A stretch of 64,000 bases of DNA from Trochalopteron elliotii (lineage: Eukaryota > Chordata > Aves > Passeriformes > Leiothrichidae). Location of the stretch: the NCBI GenBank assembly GCA_024734555.1, contig JANPWX010019792.1, forward strand, positions 1,473,597 through 1,537,596. Reading direction: 5' to 3'. The position numbers and the translations under genes are program-made. Below, in pieces: positions 24,701 to 35,505 of this stretch (positions are counted from its first letter, which is position 1; the number at the start of each line of letters is the position of its first letter). The notes beneath the pieces were generated by a model. That model had not been told where the DNA came from. It was given only the letters and a program-made list of their open reading frames with translations, and did no database searches.

Positions 24701-27700
24701 GTAAAGCACTCATGCAGAAAAGCAGTACCAGATTAGATAACCTGAAAGGAGGTCCTGTGTCTCCCTTAACACAGCTCTACAATACATTAATGTGCAGAGA
24801 GCCCAAAGTAACACTTCTGGCAGTAGAAGTCTGTTGACACAAAATCTTTCCTGAGATTAGGTAAATTGAAATAAGGTAATTAGCATATTTTCTAAATTAA
24901 CATGTAATTTCAAAGGTTAGAAAAACTCATGAAAGGACCTGAAATCCCCTAGTAGTCCTTGCCTTAGTTGCAAATGCATCTACTTTTCTATCTGTCTCAA
25001 AGCAATTAACTCTATACATAACTCCAGTGGTCCTTATAGGAAACACGTCTTCTTAACATTTTCTGTGGGAATAAATTAGAATTACATCAGGCCCTGAGGG
25101 ATTTCCCCTGTATATAGTACCTAGCATTGTGTTGAAAAAGAGATACTGTGATTATCATCTTCTGATAATTTCTGCAGCAGGAGAGCTCTTGCAAATTCCC
25201 ACCAATAATTTGACTGTATAATGACATTCATACATTTATTTAATGAGTATTCAGACTAGTTCAGTCCTGTAAAGTCGTTGCTTTGTGTATTTTGTATTCA
25301 CTCTACTGGAGCTCATGTTTAGCCATATTCTCAGATTGTTCCAAGACAGAGGGATGCTTGCCTAGACTGCTAATGTCTTGAAAATGGTACTACAAATGGC
25401 ACAGACAAAGACTTTTTGGATAGGTTATTCACCAAATGCCTGTGTTCTGGTTCAAGAATCTAAGCCTTCATTTCCTGATAAAGACTAGTGTTTTCCTCAT
25501 TCTCTTTTACTGAAATTTAGAGTAAAAATCCCACCAATTACTTGTGAATATGACTGATGGTAATTAATTCTTCAGAACTGCACTGCTTAGCTGTTTGGTA
25601 TTGATGAGCCAAAGCAGATTTTTGGCTGTTTGATTTTTCTTTGCAAGGTGGGCTTGCATGTGGGTCAGCTGTCTCAGGTGGGAAGGCACCAGGATGGTTG
25701 TGGTACTCCAAGAGGTGATGGTTTCATGGGCAACACACCAAGGTGAGACATATTGTCAGAAGGTAGCATGAGACTCCTGTCTTCCCAGACCCTTCACAGT
25801 AAATCCTTTCCCAAGGGCACCTGAAAAAGGGACCATAAAATTTCTTCCCATACTTTATTTTCTTTATTTTATTTTGGGTTGTATTTACCCAAAACATGAT
25901 GAATACACTGCAGGACCATCCCTCTGTGAGTTGTATGGGGCACCCATGCTGAAGTATCTCCAGAGATCTAAATACACATTGTTCAAAGCTTTATTTAAAG
26001 ACCAATATACATAGTAAATACTTCAACTATTTTTTAATTTCTAAGTCCCTGTAAGGCAGTTGAAGTGAGAGTTTCCTGTATTTGTACAAAACCCCTTTCT
26101 CTCACAGTCAGTATTCCTCTGCCCTGAGGCTTCAAGTTGTGATTTTATTGTTTATAAAGAAGCTCAAGAATCTCTCAAACAAGCAGAAAGATAGTTCCTC
26201 ACATCAGGAAATCACAATCTGAATCATGAAGCCTTGGATTCAAACCCGCTGCTCACACAGACTGCACAGCTCCACTTCATTTAGCTGAGTTGCACTTGCA
26301 CATTCTATCAGCAAAAGCTTAATCTTGTGTTCGTAAAATCAGGTGTCGCTACTGAAATACTTTTGATGTAGTGAATTTGATTAAATGATTTTACAGCAAG
26401 AGGAAAAGTCTGCTTATCTTTTGAAGTGTCCTCATTTATTTCAATGAAGTTCCATAACTAAGATCTGAAATAAAAATTTTACAAGCTAAACAACTTTATA
26501 CTTGCATCATCAGGGGCATATGACTTTAAAAAAGCAAAGTGTTTACATTGTTCTTCTTTAAGTAGAAAAGCAAGACCTACATATTTAAAAGATATAAGAA
26601 AATTTAGCTAAAGCAGCACTCTATGCTTCCAGGTGCATATGTGAGCCAGATCACTCTGTGATGAGCTGAAACTTTCATTTCTCTTGAACAACTTCAACCA
26701 TCTTGATCTGTCTTTCAACCTATCCTTCTGCCATTATACTCAAAGAAGCAAAAAGGCTTTACATTCCTTATATTCTATCAACTATCTTTACATCCTTAGT
26801 ACTACAAGTATAAGCACTAAACTTGAAATGTGTTGTGAATTGTGGTAATTAATGTCTTCTCAGTATGCATACCACAGGCAAACAACAGATTTTAGATATT
26901 TCATACGTGCAGTGAAGATACAAAACCATAACTCTCAGAACTGCTGTCTCCATAAGGGAAATAGTGGAATGCACACTATATATTTTCCAGATCAAATTTT
27001 CACTGTTTGACAGTTTTGGACAGTTAAGATCCTTGGTTTGCTTAATGATTACTGTCTTTTTCTGCAGTAATTTTGTTTGTTTGTTTCTCTTTACCAGACT
27101 TTTATGGGACATCATTGGTCAAAATGACACCTAAGTCAGACTCTGAAACTATAAAGTGTTAAAAGAGGATGGTAAATATCTGCCTGATTTTGGTGGAGTG
27201 GCTTTTGGCCCCTGCTGTGGGGACACAGTTAGGGCCCAGACAGAGATAACAGGGTTCATCTCTGTCCAGCCCTACCTCAACATGATGCAGCTGAGGAGTT
27301 CCTGGAAGTTACTACAGATGATATTTCACGGTTCCCCCACATTTTGCTTTTTATTTCTGCACAGAGAATAGGAAGGTTCTAACACACAGCCCACCCTGCA
27401 GGAGACCCCACTGAGGATATGGCAGGATACAGTGTCAGAGTGAGTCACTTCCATCAGGACTGGCTCTTTCTCTGAACAAAAGAAACAAGGATTATATAAA
27501 TCCCCCTTTTTCATTCTCAGTGCACTTAGAACAACTCTCATAGAATAACAGCAGAATAAAAGCCACATAGCTCCTGCCCTGGTAATCTGTGTCCAGGTGA
27601 TGTAGGCTTTTACCTTTGAGTTCTGAACTAGAATGAGAAATGTAATGCTTGCATATACTGTGTATATTCTCAGCCATTTCTCAGATTTTTGATAATCTCA

Positions 27701-30700
27701 GAATATTGATATCACATCTTTTCCTCAAAAGACTTACACTAAGCCAAGAACGACAAGCACAATCACCAAACTATTTCATATCCTTCTATCATTTTCACAC
27801 ACAATATTCTCATTAATTTCCTTACTGAGCACTGAAGTAGGTTGCTTATTACTTAATATTACAAAACACACTAAATAAAATGAAAACCGCCATTAACAAG
27901 GTTTTTGTGAATTTATTTCAGCTACAAAGATCATAAGTTTATTGCCCTGAGATCTACCTGCATATTTATATTCTGTCAGATGTTTTTATCAGAGGCTTAA
28001 AAAGACTGCATCGTTCCTGTGCCTCTCCCCCAGGCTGTGCTCTGGGATGTGCCTTCTCCCAGATCCAACCACTGGAAAACTACTCCATACATAGGACTGA
28101 TGTCAGTGTGACACTTCTACTTTATTCATCATATCTAGTGAGATGCAAGGGTCCTAAAGAGCAAGAGTGAGATCAGCAAAACTTGTCTCTGAGTGAACAC
28201 CGCTTTGCTAGCTGGAATATACTCACCAGGACATTTCTGCATCCTTGGTGCACCTCCATTTGGTCAAATTAGTTCTGCACTCCCTCGTGCCAAGTCTGGA
28301 TTTGTCTGTGGTCAGATGAGTGCTTTGTTACATAGCTATGAACAGATTTCTACATCTGTAACTGTTTGCAGGCTCTGACCCAGGGGTTGGCGGAATCACC
28401 ACATTCCAGACAAGTTTTCAGATTGTTTCTTTTCAAGGGTTTAACACACTTGGCATCTCAGCTCCAGTTTTTGTCTGTATTAATTTAGATATGAATCACT
28501 GCCACTACTTGGTCACCATGATGTCATTTAAACCAGAATCTGATCTACTGCGCCACAAAGTCTCCAGAGCAATTCTAAATTACCTCAAAGTGGCTTGGAA
28601 TTGAGCAAAAACATGTTTATGTAAGCATATTTTTACATATTCTTGTCAACAAGTTTTAAAATCATACTCAAATTCAATCCTCTTGCTTGTATGCCTAATT
28701 TGACCTGTACACACATTATGTTATGAGAATGTCATTGCAGATTGTGCTTTGATCTATACATTCCTTCTCCTGCAAGTTAGATCAAAGCCTACAGGATCAG
28801 AAACAAATCTGAAGGGAAAAAAATAAGAACTGGACCATTTTTGTTAAGATATTTTTCAATATTATTTCCACATTTAGTTTATTTGAAGAGAGAGGGAAAG
28901 GTGGTATGCATGGGTAAACAATGTATAGGTCCAACCTACTCACAGCTAATTGTCATGAAGCTCAGGAATACAGCAACACGAGGCCTCCACTCATTTTATG
29001 GGTAACATGTTGTACTTTCTGTCAACTTCCAAAAGAAAACAAATACTGTTTTCCTGTAGAAATCTAGATGGACTGGAAAAACAGTGGAGGGATGAACAGA
29101 AAAGCAAACAAATTCTATGAAGTGGATGTTGATTTTACCTCTCTCTGGACAGCGTCCAGGAATTAAATAACTGAACTATGAGGTTATGGCAAGTAGCTGA
29201 AACTTCTTACATCTATACATAACCAAGTTTGTTTTCACATTTTTTCTAACATATAGATGCAAATTAAGATTAACGAGAAGATGTAAAAATTTGCAGAAAT
29301 ACATTTGTTATTGTGTTCTAGCAACACTTATAATCCTTCAGGAAGCCCAAGGGTTTCACAACCCAGGGACCTGTGGACTATTTTTACAGTTCCCAAAAAA
29401 AGAAGTCAAGGATGCTACCTCTGCAGCCAACAGGTTTATGTACTCCCAACATTCTCTGGAAAATGTTGAGGGATCCTAAAACTGTGCCCAGTGAAACCAT
29501 AAGTCTCCATTTTATGCTCCTTCAGAATTAGGGTATCAGATGAGGCATCAGAAATAAATAGTGAAATCATTCAAAGTTTGGATAGCTGGAGCCCCTTTCC
29601 TTAAGGGGCAGCACTGATCAGGTTTGTGCAGTGGTAAAACACACCCGGGTCCCCAGGAACTCTGTGTGAGCAGCATCCCTGCTGGCAGGCTGTGAGATTA
29701 AGTTATTCCCCTGTGGAACCTGTCGGGAGCCCTGCCAGCCCCCAGGATGCAGCTCGGGGTGTCTCAGTCTCTCATGCTGAGCCTGCCAGCAGCAGATGGT
29801 TTTTGTGTTTCACTTCAGCTGGGGGTTGCGTGGCCTGGCCAAATGTCAGAAGCTGTGTAAACAAATGTACAGATGATTTTTGGTTTTTTTCCTCTCACAC
29901 AGCAGAGCTGTAACAGCTGTGTTCATGTTTGCTCAGCATGAGCATGATTGCGTTTGAGTGACTAGAAAGTCTGGGGGGTTAGTTCAAGTTTTGTTTAACT
30001 TTCCGCTTTTTTTTTTTTTCTTATTAGTGAGGAAAGAATGGCTTTAAATTCCCTAGGAACACAAAAGCCTTTCTACATTCCTGTTGACAACGCATCACTG
30101 CTAGATTTTTTTAAAACTTCTTGAAGCACATCATCAGGTTTCTAAGAATAGAGCATTATTACATCTTATGCACTTCTCCAAAACACAGGGGGTTTTCCCA
30201 ATGTCAAGGGATAGGACCAGTTGCTAGAAAATGTGGTGCTTTTAGAGTCATCTTTTTTTATATGGAAAAAGAGCATTATCTCATGCATAGAAGGATCTAT
30301 GTAAAGCTTATGCACTGGTGATACAACTTTGTTGATATTATTTTTTATATGTCTTCTTGCTGTACTCTATTATATATCTTTTTTTATCTTGAAAGATAAA
30401 GAGAAATCCATAGCACTTACAATTTGACACAGAGAACCATCAAGTTATATGCCCCTTCTCAAAAGCCTCATTTTTATGAGCATATAATCTATTTTATGAT
30501 ACATAATTGTACGTATAAATAATATAATATATGATAACTATGTGTTCCTAGTGTATTTCTTCAAAATAGAATTTCAGTTATTCTCATAATTCTAGCATAT
30601 TTTTTATTACAGTCACTGTGAATCTCTAATTGTGTTTGTAGAATTTGCCCAAGCTGGTTTTATTCAATTTTTTAAAAAACAATACTAATTATTATATGAA

Positions 30701-32043
30701 AGAAAACTTTGTCAGCATGTAAAATAATATCACATTATGCATATTACTGGCTACATGATAAGTGCATGACACAGGAACAGCAACATCAACTTCTCTATTC
30801 ATCCCAGTGCCTGGAGAGTCATTGGTTTTGTACTCCGCATTTTAAAAAACATGAGTACCTCAGAGAAATGAGTCCTTATAATCTAATCTGATCTAATGGA
30901 AGGGCAGTCAAGTATACAGATCTTTTAAGAAATACTGAATTCATACAGATACCTGTCAGATCAACAACTATTTCATTTGAATAGCACACACAGAGGGATA
31001 TTTTTGATATTACATTACATCCATTATATCCCATTAGAGTGGCACTTTATTAAAGCCAAATATTTTAAAAGTAATACATTTATTATTCTACATATTCTTG
31101 GGAAATAGTCAGGAAAAAAGATGGAAAACCAGAAAGTGTTTCACCTGGAGGAGGGAAAATTCATATTTCATTGAAAAACTGCAATATTTTGAAGCAATCT
31201 GATCATTTGATGAAAAGTAATGGGTGCAAAAATAATAAAGCAATTTCCTAGAAAGTAGTGAATAATTTCTTTGGAATATGTTTTCACTATTTGAGTTCAG
31301 AAGAGGTTTACAAGAGGAAAGTCATTGTCAGTAAGTTGTGATATTCCAGAAAAACTGGCTAAGAGAATGATCCTCAATAGTCTATCACACAGCAAAATCT
31401 AGGACAGCTTTGAGTCCTAGAAAGTACTTTTAAAATTTTTTTTCAGAGTTTCAGCTTATACATAACTGATTTGTGTTGCCATAAGAATGCTGTGAGTTAC
31501 CTCCAACACCAGATTTCCAAGAAATCATTTTATTTGTGAATTTTGTTTTAGACTATGAACTACCTTAGCAAAATGTACCAAGTCTGGCTAATCCACTAAA
31601 ATACTTATCTGCAGAGAAAATACTTCCTCTGGTTACTCATGCTGCAGTTTGTATCTGGTGAGGTTAGTTAGATCTCCACCTTGTGTGCTTCATACAGAGA
31701 ACTTGTCCAGAGAACTTGCTAGTCCTGAGAAGACACTGTAATTTCCAGTCCCCTTTGGCAGAATGAGTTTAAAGGTGAGCTTCTTGGTGAAGTACAAACG
31801 TGGCCACAAGAGAAGCTGGAGCACAGAAGCTGCTCAACTACAATCACACTGGACTCTTTTCCCTAGCAAGGCACCAGACTGAGCCTTATAGTTGTGTAAG
31901 CCAACACAGGAGGTGTGCTGCACCTTCCCATGGTGAGGATAGCCAAGAGGAGATAAGCAGGGTTCTGCACAACAGAACAATGGTGTTCTGTTGATCTGAA
32001 AGCTTTACCAGCAGATTGTCACAGCAGGCTGTGGGGGTAGTGC
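21798..32043. other. AT-rich non-coding sequence, no gene recognised
   Basis: About 10 kb without a recognisable transposon or exon. It contains the T/G tract at 23376-23471 (listed separately), a run of T near 30008-30020, and a locally GC-richer patch at about 29580-29960. The stretch at 24840-24920 is rich in TAATTA-like homeodomain core sites. All open frames are short and lack motifs. Confidence 0.5.
23376..23471. repeat. T/G-only low-complexity tract
   Basis: On the plus strand this is almost entirely T with short G runs (ttttttggttgg, ggggtttttttg and similar), ending in a T-run of about 11. The minus-strand frame across it is Lys/Asn/Gln/Pro-rich, an artefact of composition. Confidence 0.9.
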
Positions 32044-32049
32044 TGTGAC
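32018..32049. repeat. 9-bp perfect inverted repeat at an LTR edge
   Basis: gtcacagca (32018-32026) and tgctgtgac (32041-32049) are exact reverse complements separated by 14 bases. The right arm overlaps the likely 3' end of the minus-strand LTR at 32044. Confidence 0.85.
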
Positions 32050-32112
32050 GTCCCCAGAGAAGCATTCTGAAAAGGACACACCCGGTCCCACAAACACGTC
32101 TGCAACTGCCTG

Positions 32113-32169
32113 GTGACTTCAGCTCAGCCTTGTGATTTCAACTCAGCCCGGTGACTCCAGCTCAGCTGT
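32113..32169. repeat. Three 19-bp tandem repeats
   Basis: Units start at 32113, 32132 and 32151. Each follows gtgacttcagctcagcctt, with a few substitutions. They lie in the part of the minus-strand LTR downstream of its TATA box. Confidence 0.9.
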
Positions 32170-32291
32170 GAGCTGAGCCCTCAGGGTGATGCAAAAGGAG
32201 AGACAAGGTCTTGGTCTGGAGGCTCCTTGGAGCCTTTACTCTGCTGCATCCTCAAAGGGATCCAGGGGTGAAGAACCAGCAAGAGCAGAGA

Positions 32292-32340
32292 CTTATATAG
32301 CTAAGCCAGGGGGCGGGGTTACACAACTTGGCCAATGGGA
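32292..32340 (-). promoter_or_regulatory. LTR core promoter: CCAAT, GC box, TATA
   Basis: On the minus strand, ATTGG (32332-32336) precedes the GC box CCCCGCCCCC (32309-32318), which precedes TATATAAGT (32291-32299). This is the spacing of a Pol II LTR promoter firing leftward, with an expected start near 32260-32270. All three elements look intact. Confidence 0.75.
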
Positions 32341-32349
32341 TTAAAGATC

Positions 32350-32560
32350 GAGAAATAAACCAATCAGAGGAAGGATTGAAAACAGACCAATAAGGTAGAG
32401 TGAAAAGGAGAAATGAACCAATCAGGGGAAGGATCAAAAACAGGCCAGTCAGGTAGGGCAAAAAGGAGAAATGAACCAATCAGCGGAAGGATCGAAAACA
32501 GACCAATCAGGTAGGGTAAAAAGGAGGAAGTAGGGAAAGAACCAATGAGGTATAACTGAT
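32350..32560. repeat. 58-bp CCAAT-bearing repeat array, 3 copies plus a partial
   Basis: Units start at 32350, 32408 and 32466, each beginning gagaaat. A degenerate fourth starts near 32524. Each unit has a first CCAAT in gaaccaatcag and a second in gaccaatcagg; the second copy's inner CCAAT is mutated to CCAGT. The array lies upstream of the GC and TATA boxes of the leftward LTR promoter, the position of a retroviral U3 enhancer. CCAAT boxes bind NF-Y in known promoters; binding here is inference. Confidence 0.93.
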
Positions 32561-32597
32561 TAACATATCAACCACAAAGCCTCATGGGGGGAACACA

Positions 32598-32932
32598 TCT
32601 GCTCACCCTGAGGGCGAGAGCATCTCCCAAGGTTTCTTCCTTAGGGGAATAACCACATGCTTGAAATCTAAGGGTTGCTCTCTCTCCAAGGGAGGGCTTC
32701 CAGATAACTGACTGGCCTGCTGCCTCCACAGTGGATGATCCACAAAGTGGGTGGGGAACTCAGAATCCCAGCCTCCTGTGGGCAGCTTTGAAAGAGCTCT
32801 GGCTTTGGAGCAGGTGGCACAGTTGTGTTCCCATCTGCCTACTTTAGTTGTGCACAGGGCCATGGTGTCGTGCCATTCACAGTAGGGTGTGCTGTGTAAT
32901 GTGTCATGCTGATAAGACTCTGAGACAGGTTA
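32598..32932. other. Sequence between two LTRs, possibly ERV-derived
   Basis: A moderately GC-rich interval holding an 86-codon minus-strand frame (32603-32863) with a His-Asn-Cys-Ala-Thr-Cys segment and a Leu/Pro/Glu-rich C-terminus. I do not recognise the protein. It could be a leftover of the interior of the minus-strand ERV, or unique sequence. Confidence 0.35.
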
Positions 32933-32938
32933 GGCACC
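32933..32938. repeat. Left target-site duplication of the LTR at 32939
   Basis: ggcacc, matching ggcact at 33509-33514 in 5 of 6 bases. Confidence 0.75.
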
Positions 32939-33508
32939 TGTTGGAACCCTGGAAGCTGAGAATCTTGGACTTTCTGTGCTAGCAAGGCACTGACCCTCAA
33001 GAAAACACAGCATCTGACCTGAGGCCTTGGAAGAGGCTTCCAAAACTGAGTGATAGCACTGGGATTATGGGTGTGCAGTTTGAATAGAAGTGTGTAATAT
33101 CACAGGGTGGAAAACTTAGAGTTTAAGGTTTAAGAACATAGTGATATGTATAAAGCAAGATGGAGGATTTAGGGCGTAAGCTAAGTTCTTCTTTTTCACC
33201 TTCTTCTTCATGGGTTTGGGTGGTTTCTTGTAATTGGGTAGAAAAATCCGTATTGCAGACCACGGGTGGTTGCTTATTGGGTAAAAGTAAAAATAATCTA
33301 GGTGTCATCTCATAATTGGACAGTTTGTGCTTAAAAGACTTTGGAAAGAATTAGAGATGGAGCCATTTTTCACTTTGCTAGCTAGAACTCACAACTTGTG
33401 AGACTGTAACACAGACAAGATTTAATAAACATCTGAGTCCAAACACAAACTGCGTCTCTTGAGCATTTAATCCCTAGCTCTAACAGAAAAGAAAATAACA
33501 AACCCACA
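32939..33508 (+). mobile_element. Solo ERV LTR (family A, copy 2)
   Basis: This 570-bp unit begins TGTTGGAACCC and ends ACCCACA. It is closely similar to 17739-18311 along its whole length and lies in the same orientation. A TATA-like tataaag is at 33149-33155 and AATAAA at 33424-33429. It has its own 6-bp duplication, different from that of copy 1, so it is an independent insertion. No internal ERV sequence is recognisable on its right side. The two copies differ by scattered substitutions and small indels. Confidence 0.88.
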
Positions 33509-33514
33509 GGCACT
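33509..33514. repeat. Right target-site duplication of the LTR at 32939
   Basis: ggcact, pairing with ggcacc at 32933-32938 with one substitution. Confidence 0.75.
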
Positions 33515-35333
33515 AGGCTGTGCACCTGCTTCCATGGCAAATCCATCCCAAGCTGAATTAAACATCATCACCATTGGGGTACTGGTGGATAGCAATGAGA
33601 AAACTCCTACTGGCCTTCACATTTCAACTATTTATATTGTCTAAATACTGGAAACATGGGAGTATTGTGATCTTAATGAGCATTAGCAAGACAGGAGAGT
33701 GGAGTGATTGGAGGGCATGGGGTTAATGGGAATATGAAGACAACTCAGTAGCAGCTTTGTCAGGGCTTCTACAGCTGTTGGTGTCATTGCTTTTGCTCTT
33801 TAGCAGGGGAAGAGCTTTCATGATTAAAGCTCTCCATTCTTCCCTGCTAGTGTAGTCAGCCTAGCGAATATTCTTTCATAACACTCCAAGATTTAAAGCA
33901 GCAGCAGCCTTGCCTGTAACTGGACTAAATCCAGAAAACAACTCTTAAAACCTCTCCATGTAACAGCAGCCAAATTCCACATACCAGTTAGAAAATTCAC
34001 ACAACATAGAGATCATCCAAGTGCTTGAGTGTTCTGATACTGACAAATATATTCAGTTATTCCATTTTAATTTGCTGCAAAATCTTGGAAGAGCTGGAAA
34101 TGTATTCACTTTCAGACTTAGAGTCACTACAGCCTGAAGTAGGCAGCAGATAAGGCTCCTTTTGCAGGATACCTTTCAACACCATCTGTGCTTTTGTTTG
34201 GGCTGTTGAGATCTGACTACTATAGTTTGAAGACAACCTAATTTTTTTAAAGTATTTATTGGGTCGTTTATTATGCTAGGAGTAAGACAAATTTTTCTGC
34301 TCTTATTTCACTGTTTTCATAAATTTTAAAAAATTGCTGGTGGTATGAAGTCAACCTTAACCAGATTTAAATTCTACACCAAAACTATACTTCTAATTCA
34401 CTGATTTCCTGACAATGTCCTTAAACTAGAAGCACAATATGTGTCTTGTGAAATCCCTATGTCTTGCAATTACAGAAAACTCTGAGGCTATGATATGCAA
34501 TAATTGCTCTGCAGGAGGACTCACCGTAGATGTTAAAGACTTAAATGTTCACATTTCTTTACTAAGAAATACTTTTTTATATTTTGTGTTTTCTTGACCA
34601 TGCAATGCAGTCTCTGATTCAATGTGTAAAGCACTATTCACTTCAAATCAGATCTGTGCATTAGCTGTTTATAAAAAGAAATAGTTAGTCAAACCATTGT
34701 AATATAACAGTTGATGGAAAGACTTTATTACATCCTTTTATTTGTTAAGACCAGAGAAGAAAACTGCTGTGGAGGCGGGTACTTGGGAACCAGGGTGTTT
34801 AAATGATAACTCAGATTAAAACCATTTGACTAAGCAGTCACCACAAATAAAACCTAAGCATCCCAGTGTTATTTTTTACTATACACTATACTACACTGCC
34901 ACTTAAAATCCTCATTTAAAAAGAACTGTGTGTTGTAGCACCATAAGAGTCACCTGTTAAGGCCCATTACATTACACCAATATGGGCAATGTGATTTACA
35001 GTTACATATTTATATTTATAATCATAGTAACAAAAGAAAAATGCCACCTTCTTAAGTTCCTGATAAGAAATCTAGGACCATGAAAGTTGAGACAAGCCAT
35101 TGACGTGGAAGAGATTTGACAAAATATCAAACAGCTTCCTGATCTGTTTTCCACAATCATATACTCAGCTATTTTGAAAACTATGTCCCATTACACACAA
35201 TCTGAGCTTTCAGCCTGTTGGTGCCTGTCTGATTTATTCAGCTCAGTGAGAGACAACCAAGGTGCTGGCATTTATTTCCAAAGTCGCTCAATTCCCTTCA
35301 GAGCTGTGAAAGCCAAGGCATCTCTGCTGTCAG
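33515..35333. other. AT-rich non-coding sequence
   Basis: No gene or transposon recognised. Confidence 0.5.
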
Positions 35334-35505
35334 AAAATGGTTGAGATTGGAAGGAGCCTCCTGCTCAAAGTAGGATCACCAAAAGGAGCCTTCTGAGGCC
35401 ATGCAGAGTTTGAGTTTGTGTTTATCCAGAGAACCTATAACCTTTCTGGGCAATCTGTTCACTAACTTGTGTATCCCCTGCAATCTTTATTCAGAGTAGA
35501 AGTTC
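35334..35505 (-). mobile_element. Short CR1 3' fragment, minus strand
   Basis: The stretch gaaaatggttgagattggaa, then ctgctcaaagtaggatcacc, then ctttctgggcaatctgttc follows the reverse complement of a CR1 3' end, with deletions. The fragment is degraded and lacks a clean octamer tail, so it is an old copy. Confidence 0.8.

Larger units (their letters stand above)
32044..32597 (-). mobile_element. ERV LTR (family C), minus strand, with repeat-bearing promoter
   Basis: Read on the minus strand, this has the order of a retroviral LTR. Three 58-bp CCAAT-containing repeats (U3) are followed by a GC box, a TATA box, a region with an AGTAAA polyadenylation-like signal near 32234-32239, and a terminal part with three 19-bp repeats. 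The likely ends are TGTGTTCCCC (at 32597) and GGGACGTCACA (at 32044), giving TG...CA. I found no clean target duplication, so the borders are provisional and the element may retain internal sequence to the right (32598-32930). The family is not identified. Confidence 0.75.

Noticed and set aside
32252..32479. 75-codon hydrophobic minus-strand frame resembling membrane segments
   Set aside because: Its repetition comes from the 58-bp LTR promoter array, not a protein-coding gene.
17739..33508. One 15.8-kb provirus bounded by the two family A LTRs
   Set aside because: Each LTR has its own target duplication, and CR1 sequence continues across the left LTR, so there is no proviral interior.
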